Positions 59,701-64,000 of a stretch of DNA of 64,000 nt are shown here, in pieces. Positions within the stretch are counted from its first letter, which is position 1. Every line of letters starts with the position of its first letter. The DNA comes from Sapria himalayana. Its lineage: Eukaryota; Streptophyta; Magnoliopsida; Malpighiales; Rafflesiaceae. The notes beneath the pieces were generated by a model, which was not told the DNA's origin, made no database searches, and was given only the letters and a program-made list of their open reading frames with translations. The translations under genes and the position numbers were made by a program. The stretch spans positions 1,116,001 through 1,180,000 of the forward strand of contig JAREIK010001468.1 in the NCBI GenBank assembly GCA_029783825.1, read 5' to 3'.

Positions 59701-62679
59701 TGTAACTCATAAACTCCCAGATGAGAATATCATTCAAATATAAAATTAAGAAGATAATTTTATCATATAAATACCTCAAATAAAATAAAAAATAAATTAT
59801 AATATTCTTGTGCAAATCAAAAAATAATAATAATAATAGCAAAAAATATAATAAACTACTCTGAATGACTATTTTAGATCCTATAAAATTTTAAAAATCT
59901 GCAACATAAATCTAAAAACTTTGTATATATTAAAAAAACTAAGACATTATTTCATATACACCTCCTACTTGAGAACATCAACAAAAAAAATAGTATTCTT
60001 GTATTGATGTTGTATTGTCCATCTATGTGAAGCTACAAAAAAAATAAATATTTAAACCAAATCTATTTTAGTCACGGGCAAAAAAGTTTCTTCATAGATT
60101 ATTCAAAATTTTGAGTTAAACCTCTCACAATGAATATATATTAACAACTAATAGTAGATTTTCACAAAAATCAAAGAATTAATTCTCAAGTTTCAATAAA
60201 CTAAAAGATATTTATCTATTTCATTATTAGTGTCATCATGAATTATATAATATATTATAGTAAGATTTAAAATTCTCAGTAATATTAAAAGAATTAATAA
60301 AAAAAAAAGAATGAAATAAACATGAATATAATAATACTTGTAAGATATTGTATTAGGTACAGCTCACTTATTTCTTCAATTGAATAAACAAAAAATCAAG
60401 ATCAAGATAAGTAACTATAAAATCTACTAACATTTATAAAGATTTTTCATAATTATGAACAGACTGAACATATTTTTTTCATCTTGATTAAACATGAATG
60501 CCGATGTGATCAAGTCTCTCAGCTCCAACTCATATGACATTAGAACTAGAATAGAGTCTAAAGCTATTACATGATATGGACTATGAGAAGATTTCTTTTC
60601 CAAGAAAATATCATCCTTACTATCAAAATCAAAACAAGTTCGTATGTAATTGTTGGTACAAATAATGATTCAAAAAAATAAGCATCAGAATGTGATCAAA
60701 CAAATTCCAAAGTAATTGAGTGTTAATAACTTCTAAATATAGCTCAAAAAAAGATTGTAAAAGATAGAATAAAAATAAATATTTCATTTACATAAACTAG
60801 ACTCCAAAAATAAGTCATTCTCATAAAACATAATAAATACCACTTACTAATATTATATTTGAGTAAAACCTTTCGGCTTTCGCAACAAGTTAAGTGATCT
60901 ATCTACCTTATCAACAAGAATAATCTTCATAATAAATACTCATCTACAACAAACAATAAATCATCCTGAAGATCAAAACATTAATTTACAAGATAAAAAC
61001 AATAAGGAAGCCCACTGCTGTTATAGGTTGCCTGCATTTTCCTTATATAAAATAAAAAATATTTAATCCATGTCTGTATTTTACTTTTTTCTTTTTTTTT
61101 TTTATGTAGAAGTGTGCATTTTAGTAACATAAAAGATAAAAAATCAATATAGGACAACAGAAGATAACTTTATAGAAACTGAGGACGAACACATTTTCTC
61201 TTTGGATATATTTGTGAAGATCTAGCTTGTAGCCTACGGATGTGTAAATCATGTAGTAGTCAGTTGATCTCATTATATCGAATATGTTTTTATAATATTA
61301 GCAAGAGAGTTTGGAACATGACTACTTTGATATATTTTTCATAGACATTTCGTCAATATAATATTATTACGTAGCTATCGATGTAGATGTGTCAACCGTG
61401 CCGGGCGGTTCGGCCCGTGGCACGGCACACCGACACGGGTTTGTCCCGTGCTGGGTGCCCAGTGAGCCCGACCCCACGATGGCCACTCCCGCAAAAAAGA
61501 CCACGGGTCGGGTCTGATTCAACCCGACCCACGGTCCCCCGTATCCCAAACCGCTCAGACAAGCAAGCCCCAGCGGGCCGTGCCGGGACCGGCTATTTTA
61601 AACCGTGCCGTGCCTGGCCCGACACGGCGGCACACTCGTGCTCAAAAAATTCAGGCCGGCCCGGGCCGGCCCGTTTGACACCTCTATATCGATGTGTAGA
61701 TTGACTAATCAGAATAACATGACTCATTATTTGACTTGAATATAATTATGGGATAGGATTGTTGGTGTGATACGCGTATTGACATATTTAAAAATATTGA
61801 AGAGACTTTGCGAGCAAGTTTGTAACATTCTTCCTATTCATTCTTAGAGAAAGGTATTTGACATTAAAAAGTGAATTACAAAGAATTTTTGAAAATTCAG
61901 AGGTTATATAACAGACAACTATAGTAATGCTAATGCTTTCTCAAATAAGAAATGTCATTCAAATTGTAATGCTTAAAAACTAGGGAACAAATTAAAAGTA
62001 TAAAAACCTGCTGAAGCATATTTTCGGATTCATCCAAAGCAGCTGCTTTATCTGGCATGCTTTTCAGCGTGAGCCTTAGGTTTTCTTCCAAATAAGTAAG
62101 AATCTCAGTCGTGCATAAAAGTAAAGCATCTAACCTCTTTTCCTGTGATGGAAAGGCTTCCTGTTGCAGAAACATTTTCGCCAAGAACAAAACTACTTAT
62201 CCATGAAAGTGAACAACACATTCTGAAAAACTTACACAAACAACACCATGATGTTATGGTTATCCTTTCCCGTAAATATGAATTGTGTCTTGCCAAAGCT
62301 AAACTAAGGTAAAGGGCAAGGGAGGAGCAATTTTTTTTAAAAAAAAAAATTGACATCATACCTGTAAGGATCGCTTAGCGGCTACAGAAACTTCAGAAAC
62401 TGAATCAAATTGTGAATACCACCATGGTCCCATCAGAGTTTTAATGTGTGGAGCCAAATTTCTTCTGAAAAAAGTTTGAGCTTGTATATCAATGAAAATG
62501 CAACAACATGCACAGTGACGCAGAAAGTAAAAAAGAAGCATGGTTAGAATTCTTAAGTGTGGCAAGTGATGCAATGACTGTTCATACCCAACAGAAACAA
62601 CGATATTGATCATGGTTTCATGTGTGGCCCGGCGAACATCTCTATTATAGTCCAACAACAGCTTCTTGTATTCAAATGC
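25376..62679 (-). CDS. LTN1: E3 ubiquitin-protein ligase listerin, 5'-partial, 12 visible exons
   Basis: LTN1 ubiquitylates nascent chains stalled on 60S ribosomal subunits as part of the cytosolic ribosome-associated quality control complex. On the minus strand the exons are 62679-62588, 62464-62362, 62160-62008, 56186-55531, 49105-48631, 47109-46583, 46491-45756, 41912-41231, 32299-31329, 27346-26891, 25980-25750 and 25648-25376. They sum to 5,355 bp, all introns are GT-AG, all phases agree, and no stop interrupts the 1,784 residues. The order follows remembered plant listerin: conserved N-terminal region, long helical HEAT/ARM-like middle, RWD-like region, and a C-terminal C4HC3 RING at visible residues 1719-1765. 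The plant protein is about 1,850-1,900 residues, so roughly 100 N-terminal residues lie beyond base 64000. An intact frame across 12 exons and 37 kb argues for a functional gene. Introns carry most of the mobile elements of the window. Confidence 0.96.
25750..25980 (-). CDS. LTN1: LTN1 visible exon 11 (RWD-like region)
   Basis: A 231-bp phase 0 exon encoding [13 protein letters not shown] and then [18 protein letters not shown] with PLRPVEI, ending in FIRTQ. This is the RWD-like region directly before the RING, which contacts the 60S subunit in known listerins. The acceptor is AAGCAG/ATAAGG and the donor CAG/GTTCTTC. Confidence 0.94.
26891..27346 (-). CDS. LTN1: LTN1 visible exon 10
   Basis: A 456-bp, phase 0 to phase 0 exon encoding [35 protein letters not shown] and [17 protein letters not shown], ending ANEFSQ. 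These match the C-terminal conserved region preceding the RWD-like domain of listerin. The acceptor is TTGCAG/GTGAGTG and the donor CAG/GTACTT. Confidence 0.95.
27709..27743. repeat. (AC)n microsatellite in an LTN1 intron
   Basis: About 17 AC units. Confidence 0.95.
28516..28553. repeat. Internal GC-rich palindrome of the hAT element
   Basis: GACCGCGGGTCGTGTC and its near-perfect reverse complement flank TGATT. The same hairpin occurs at 43923-43960 and 61499-61536. Confidence 0.85.
29006..29036. repeat. (CT)n microsatellite
   Basis: A CT run in the hAT interior upstream of the transposase relic. Confidence 0.8.
29300..30475 (+). pseudogene. hAT transposase relic, broken and C-terminally truncated
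   Basis: A BED-finger segment (YKYCMR, then [12 protein letters not shown], about 29318-29390) is followed by a gap relative to the 9-kb copy. The first Cys of the finger has become Tyr. The frame 29649-29960 then carries [18 protein letters not shown] and [15 protein letters not shown]. The frame 30051-30338 carries [18 protein letters not shown] and a [18 protein letters not shown] end. Stops and frameshifts break it in several places, and the hATC dimerisation domain expected after KY is absent. It belongs to the same family as the relics at 9.2-10.1 kb and 36.3-37.1 kb. Confidence 0.88.
31329..32299 (-). CDS. LTN1: LTN1 visible exon 9
   Basis: The longest exon, 971 bp, containing [50 protein letters not shown] and [18 protein letters not shown]. 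All are strongly conserved in plant listerin. The acceptor is CTGCAG/TAGATATG and the donor CGG/GTATTTAC. The intron upstream of it (32300-41230, 8.9 kb) is the largest in the gene. Confidence 0.96.
32552..32747. repeat. Minisatellite, four units of about 48-51 bp
   Basis: Units start at 32552, 32600, 32651 and 32699 with CTTAT(G/A)(T/G)TAAT and end in CATCATCA-rich DNA. The array ends exactly where the next hAT insertion starts. Confidence 0.88.
32748..33289. mobile_element. 526-bp non-autonomous hAT element with perfect 8-bp duplication
   Basis: The element is 32756-33281. The target-site duplication GTTTTATC stands at 32748-32755 and again at 33282-33289. The left end is TAGAGATGTCAAATTG and the right end, reverse-complemented, TAATTGTGTCAAGTGGGC. 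The interior is GC-rich (GCCCAGCA and GGCACC words) without a transposase. It lies in the 8.9-kb LTN1 intron. Confidence 0.93.
33552..33705 (+). repeat. Short Copia-type LTR with primer-binding site
   Basis: It starts TGTTGAGG and ends GAACA. It contains GCCTATAAATAA as a likely TATA box and is followed by TGATATCAAAGAG, similar to the initiator-Met primer-binding site TGGTATCAGAGC. At 154 bp it is in the size range of small TRIM-like elements. No second LTR was found. Confidence 0.6.
33706..34090. other. Unexplained island of normal base composition
   Basis: It directly follows the LTR and primer-binding site. The part 33715-33965 has near-coding composition. On the minus strand a frame includes [18 protein letters not shown], which I do not recognise, with AG/GT-like borders. 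CTTGAGGGGGT at about 34078 looks like a polypurine tract. It could be a host-gene fragment carried by a small retroelement, or simply the element's interior. Confidence 0.35.
34556..34690. mobile_element. Truncated hAT end
   Basis: It begins TAAAGATGTCAAATGGGTCG, a variant of the family end, and continues with GGGCCAACACG-type subterminal DNA. No opposite end is seen. Confidence 0.55.
34700..36280. other. AT-rich LTN1 intron DNA
   Basis: No gene seen. A segment around 35040-35110 and one around 35330-35400 share the text CACATGAATCAAGAAT(T/C), an old local duplication. Confidence 0.5.
36290..37130 (-). pseudogene. hAT transposase relic, third copy
   Basis: No usable open frame remains. The identity rests on nucleotide similarity to the better copy at 9.2-10.1 kb, from the DAPL-like segment through to the region before the BED finger. 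It is the oldest of the three copies by appearance. Confidence 0.7.
36290..38235 (-). mobile_element. Heavily decayed hAT copy in the LTN1 intron
   Basis: 36290-37130 aligns along its whole length with the transposase relic at 9.25-10.13 kb. Examples are CTAAGTTGGGTTTGCCT and the GCAGACAAACA start, in the same order and spacing. The GC-richer block 37830-38235 sits where the 5' subterminal region should be. Terminal repeats and duplication are no longer recognisable. Confidence 0.7.
38236..41230. other. AT-rich LTN1 intron DNA
   Basis: No gene or intact element seen. Contains a pure (AT)n run at about 40186-40217. Confidence 0.6.
40186..40217. repeat. (AT)n microsatellite
   Basis: About 15 AT units. 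Confidence 0.95.
41231..41912 (-). CDS. LTN1: LTN1 visible exon 8
   Basis: A 682-bp exon encoding [29 protein letters not shown], a GALVHGE block and [13 protein letters not shown]. These correspond one for one with plant listerin (for example the CTWKWQGG and FPPLV blocks). The acceptor is TTTTAG/GAA and the donor CAAG/GTAAATTG. It leaves one base, G, which joins TA of exon 9 to make Val. Confidence 0.95.
41913..43855. other. LTN1 intron DNA, no gene seen
   Basis: AT-rich. Holds an ACAT/AT microsatellite at about 42538-42572. Confidence 0.55.
43856..44135. mobile_element. hAT element with one clear end, left side fused to another repeat
   Basis: The right end is CGGTTGACACCTCTA at 44135, preceded by GGGCCGGCCC DNA and the family palindrome at 43923-43960. 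The left side does not end in the family repeat. Instead it runs into GGCGCAAGGTAGACTGAGGC, similar to the GGCG-rich arms of the element at 47.5-47.9 kb. No 8-bp duplication was found. Confidence 0.75.
44697..44727. repeat. (GT)n microsatellite
   Basis: About 15 GT units. Confidence 0.95.
44728..45755. other. LTN1 intron DNA, no gene seen
   Basis: AT-rich, without a recognisable element. Confidence 0.5.
45756..46491 (-). CDS. LTN1: LTN1 visible exon 7
   Basis: A 736-bp exon containing [36 protein letters not shown] and the segment around [11 protein letters not shown], matching the middle of plant listerin. Only a 91-bp intron separates it from exon 6. The donor is TAT/GTGAGTGG; an in-frame read-through into the intron is possible for 16 codons before a stop, but the conserved continuation lies in exon 8. 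Confidence 0.94.
46583..47109 (-). CDS. LTN1: LTN1 visible exon 6
   Basis: A 527-bp exon starting [18 protein letters not shown] and containing [15 protein letters not shown], both conserved listerin blocks. It ends in ATG/GTGTGTGA, where the last two bases TG join T of the next exon to make Cys, giving FLC-AVLGG as in Arabidopsis FLC-SVLGG. This fixes the donor against the in-frame read-through that would give Trp-Cys. Confidence 0.93.
47470..47937. mobile_element. 450-bp nested element with 9-bp duplication
   Basis: ATTAGCCCA stands at 47470-47478 and again at 47929-47937, flanking 47479-47928. The arms carry GTTTTAAAAGG...GGCGAGGC and GTCTCGCCTTGAGGC...TTTAAAAAC, roughly inverted. A 9-bp duplication is typical of Mutator-like elements, so MULE-derived is the best guess. 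There is no coding sequence inside. Confidence 0.65.
47749..47848. repeat. Cluster of GGAGCTC words inside the nested element
   Basis: About eight AGCTC/GAGCT palindromic words in 100 bp, in a region flanked by pure AT. Confidence 0.8.
48631..49105 (-). CDS. LTN1: LTN1 visible exon 5
   Basis: A 475-bp exon beginning Y-C-N-H-L-D and containing [13 protein letters not shown] and [17 protein letters not shown], with listerin counterparts in the same order. The acceptor is GCCAG/ATACTG and the donor CTT/GTAAGT. The intron before it (49106-55530) carries the Copia element. Confidence 0.93.
49263..49493 (-). repeat. 3' LTR of the Copia element
   Basis: About 231 bp from TGTTAAATAA (minus strand) to TTTTTTTATA. 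It contains a CTATAAATAAA promoter-like motif. Its last 35 bp match the remnant 5' LTR at 53552-53588. Confidence 0.75.
49494..53535 (-). pseudogene. Copia gag-pol, multiply broken
   Basis: Gag lies at about 53535-52700, starting MSIINNF and soon hitting a stop. A zinc knuckle [14 protein letters not shown] follows at about 52640-52695. In the protease region near 52465 the active-site box reads [11 protein letters not shown], where LD(T/S)GASNHM is usual, so the catalytic Asp is lost. The integrase core at 51791-51456 shows RSDRGDEY and [14 protein letters not shown]. Reverse transcriptase keeps LYVDDLI near 50455. The later frame at 50381-50067 covers its thumb. RNase H extends to about 49500 ([18 protein letters not shown]). 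The domain order protease-integrase-RT-RH marks Copia. Confidence 0.92.
53540..53551 (-). other. Primer-binding site of the Copia element
   Basis: TAGTATCAGAGG on the minus strand against the usual TGGTATCAGAGC. Confidence 0.7.
53590..54680. other. AT-rich LTN1 intron DNA
   Basis: No gene seen; contains an (AAT)n run at about 53993-54020. Confidence 0.5.
54690..54857. mobile_element. Truncated hAT end
   Basis: Ends GGCTCATTTGATACCTCTA at 54857, a variant of the family end, preceded by TGTCTGGGCCACA-type subterminal DNA. The opposite end is missing. Confidence 0.55.
54986..55219 (-). repeat. Copia-type LTR related to 15303-15525
   Basis: It starts TG and ends CA. On the minus strand it is followed by TGATATCAGAAC, close to the initiator-Met primer-binding site. 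It shares several blocks with the LTR at 15.3 kb. A further worn relative seems to lie around 62870-62990 (CAGCTCATAAATTGAGTGCTCCT). Confidence 0.5.
55531..56186 (-). CDS. LTN1: LTN1 visible exon 4
   Basis: A 656-bp exon encoding about 218 residues, including [36 protein letters not shown] and [11 protein letters not shown], all close to listerin of other plants. The helical composition fits the HEAT-like repeat part of the protein. The acceptor is CCCCAG/GTTCTA and the donor CAAG/GTCTGC. The exon leaves AG, which joins A of exon 5 to give Arg. Confidence 0.95.
56632..56966. mobile_element. 319-bp non-autonomous hAT element with perfect 8-bp duplication
   Basis: The element is 56640-56958. 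The duplication GTCATGGG stands at 56632-56639 and 56959-56966. The ends are TAGAAGTGTCAAACGG and (reverse-complemented) TAGAGGTGTCAACAGG. It consists almost entirely of GC-rich subterminal DNA joined end to end, with no transposase. Confidence 0.96.
57347..57440. mobile_element. Truncated hAT end
   Basis: It starts TAGAAGTGCCAATTAGGCCG and runs about 95 bp in family-type DNA (GGCACGGCATGATG) before AT-rich intron resumes. No second end. Confidence 0.6.
57441..61375. other. AT-rich LTN1 intron DNA
   Basis: No gene or intact element seen. A 15-bp direct repeat GACAGATGATTCTCT occurs near 58812 and 58847. Confidence 0.55.
61376..61694. mobile_element. 303-bp non-autonomous hAT element with perfect 8-bp duplication
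   Basis: The element is 61384-61686. The duplication TATCGATG stands at 61376-61383 and 61687-61694. The ends are TAGATGTGTCAACCGTGC and (reverse-complemented) TAGAGGTGTCAAACGGGC. It carries the family palindrome at 61499-61536. Confidence 0.96.
62008..62160 (-). CDS. LTN1: LTN1 visible exon 3
   Basis: Encodes [18 protein letters not shown] and continues to ENMLQQ, matching the listerin segment AFPAQEKR-(L). It is 153 bp, phase 0 at both ends, acceptor CAACAG/GAA and donor CAG/GTTTTT. The next intron (56187-62007) is 5.8 kb and contains two well-preserved hAT elements plus one truncated end. Confidence 0.95.
62362..62464 (-). CDS. LTN1: LTN1 visible exon 2
   Basis: Encodes [18 protein letters not shown] followed by a segment ending in KRSLQ. 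The GPWW-SQFD stretch is one of the most conserved N-terminal blocks of listerin. The exon is 103 bp with acceptor TTTCAG/A and donor CAG/GTATGA. It is separated from exon 1 by a 123-bp intron and from exon 3 by a 201-bp intron, and these three exons form a compact cluster. Confidence 0.94.
62588..62679 (-). CDS. LTN1: LTN1 visible exon 1 (residues 1-30 of the visible protein)
   Basis: Reads [18 protein letters not shown] and continues to the next exon, matching the plant listerin N-terminal region just after the 'IPQW' segment. The acceptor is CAG before GCATTTG and the donor is GG/GTATGAA. The exon is 92 bp, starts in phase 0 and leaves two bases (GG) that join A of the next exon to make Gly. 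The preceding exon, encoding the amino terminus, was not found between here and the right edge. Confidence 0.93.
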
Positions 62680-63487
62680 CTGGGGGAACATCAAAATACA
62701 CAAGATTCAAAAAAAAAAAAAAGGTCAATTGAAGACCTCAGAGATGAAAAAAAAGATGTAACATTATCAACCTGAGAAATTAGACACGGCCCAAATAAGA
62801 TAGATTAAAAAAATAGAAGATGCATAATAAGGCTCGTAAATTATCCATCCGCTAAAAAGGAGTACAAAATTCAAACACATACGTGTAGCTAGAATTGAAG
62901 CAGCTCATAAATTGAGTGCTCCTATCCACGTAAAGAAAATCAGACATAAAATTAAAAAAAAAAAACAAATACAATAAATCTTAACAGCCTTAGGAATAGT
63001 ACATACATACATATAATATATATATATATATATAGCCATCTAAATATCTTCGTGAATATATTTACAATATGATCATTTATAGACACATGGCTATAGCTAA
63101 AAAATTATCCTAATTTTCTCTCATATAAAATAATAATCAATTTAAAATATTTCATATACAAGTAGAATATTAATTTTGTAATAATGTATTAAATTGTTTA
63201 ATTATCATTGTAAGGTAATAATGATTTATATACTATTAAGCCCAAGTCTTTCAAAAAATAATTAATCCAATAAATTTCATAAATAACAGATAACATAATG
63301 GTATACTCAGTCTCTATGTTCAATCTAAAAGATGAAATTATCATTTACTTTTCAAAGATTTAACATTAATACTAAGAAAAATCTAATGTTAAATAGTTCT
63401 TTTAACATATCTAGAAATTCAAAAAATTACATCTATATGAATATTCCTATAGATAATATAAAAAATAACTAGTTATATAATGCTAAG
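62680..63487. other. Upstream LTN1 intron or 5' region
   Basis: AT-rich with a TA microsatellite at about 63001-63034. The missing amino-terminal LTN1 exon was not found here. Confidence 0.5.
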
Positions 63488-63585
63488 AAGCATGGACACG
63501 GACACGGGGATACGACACGGCAAGATACGGGGACACATCAGATTCTAAAAAACTAGGATACGGATACGGATAGGATACGGCATGA
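63488..63585. repeat. ACACGG/ATACGG hexamer-like array
   Basis: At least ten words of the type GGACACGG, GATACGG or ATACGACACGG in two blocks separated by AT-rich DNA. It resembles arrays in the subterminal part of some plant DNA transposons, but no element ends are seen. Confidence 0.7.
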
Positions 63586-63844
63586 TAAAAAAAATAAACA
63601 TAAAAATAAAAATTATTTTCTTTATAAATATTATGTATTTTATAAAATAAATTAAATTAAAATATTTTAGATTATAAAATAAATATATATATTTTTATTT
63701 TATAAAATAAAAATATTTTATTTCATTTTATTTTATAAGATAATATTTATAATTATTTTATTTTATAAAATAAAATTATAATATTATCTTATATTATATA
63801 AAAATATATTTTTTTATTTTATAAAATAAAAATATTTTATTTAT

Positions 63845-64000
63845 TCTAGCCCCCAGCCTGCCCCCAACCCTCAACCAGCCCCCACCCTCTGCCTCCCCCC
63901 CCCACCCCGTCAATTCGCCCCCAGCCTCAATTCGCGCCCGCCGCCCCTCCCTTCAATTCGCGCCCAACCCCTGCCTCCCCCCCCCCTCAATTCGCGCCCC
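63845..64000. repeat. C-rich low-complexity array at the window edge
   Basis: The unit CAATTCGC(G)CCC recurs at 63911, 63928, 63954 and 63988 among runs of up to ten C. The G-rich minus strand has several runs of four or more G. The array continues past the window. Confidence 0.85.

Noticed and set aside
62680..64000. Search for the missing amino-terminal LTN1 exon
   Set aside because: No frame with the expected amino terminus or the segment before AFEYKK was found; it must lie beyond base 64000.

Overview
The window is AT-rich nuclear DNA from a land plant, almost certainly a flowering plant. Two things show this. The first is a split gene whose 12 visible exons join in frame into plant-type LISTERIN (LTN1), the RING E3 ligase of ribosome-associated quality control. 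The second is the first coding exon of a plant-type U2 snRNP B'' gene on the same strand. The very long introns, filled with hAT and LTR elements, would fit a lineage with expanded introns such as palms, orchids or Amborella, but I cannot name the species.

Layout. 1-17.3 kb: AT-rich DNA, probably the first intron of the U2B'' gene (minus strand), holding a TATC-type microsatellite array, a decayed hAT element (about 9.0-11.1 kb), an LTR (15.3 kb) and a decayed Copia pol fragment (15.9-16.7 kb). 17.31-17.39 kb: U2B'' coding exon 1. 17.4-25.2 kb: intergenic, with a purine/pyrimidine-alternating tract and a pair of diverged direct repeats of about 1 kb (18.4 and 21.9 kb) that look like the LTRs of a worn retroelement. 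25.38-62.68 kb: LTN1 on the minus strand, 12 exons totalling 5,355 bp (1,784 residues plus stop). About 100 N-terminal residues lie beyond the right edge. 62.7-64 kb: upstream intron or 5' region, ending in C-rich low-complexity DNA.

The LTN1 introns (91 bp to 8.9 kb) hold many insertions of one hAT family. Its ends read TAGAGGTGTCAA and lead into GC-rich GGCCGG/GGCACGG subterminal DNA. Three short copies have perfect 8-bp target-site duplications (32.76, 56.64 and 61.38 kb). Two intronic copies, and one outside the gene, keep relics of a BED-finger hAT transposase. One hAT-like copy carries a nested 450-bp element with a 9-bp duplication. A 4.3-kb Copia retrotransposon (49.3-53.6 kb) lies antisense to nothing: it is on the same strand as LTN1, with a nearly deleted 5' LTR and a mutated protease active site.

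LTN1 and U2B'' are both housekeeping genes and need not act together. I found no CRISPR array, RNA gene, gene cluster or evidence of a new biological system. The most unusual material is the hAT family, including a copy with inverted ends of roughly 370-415 bp that must be transcribed inside the LTN1 pre-mRNA, and a 15-residue tail after the LTN1 RING domain.
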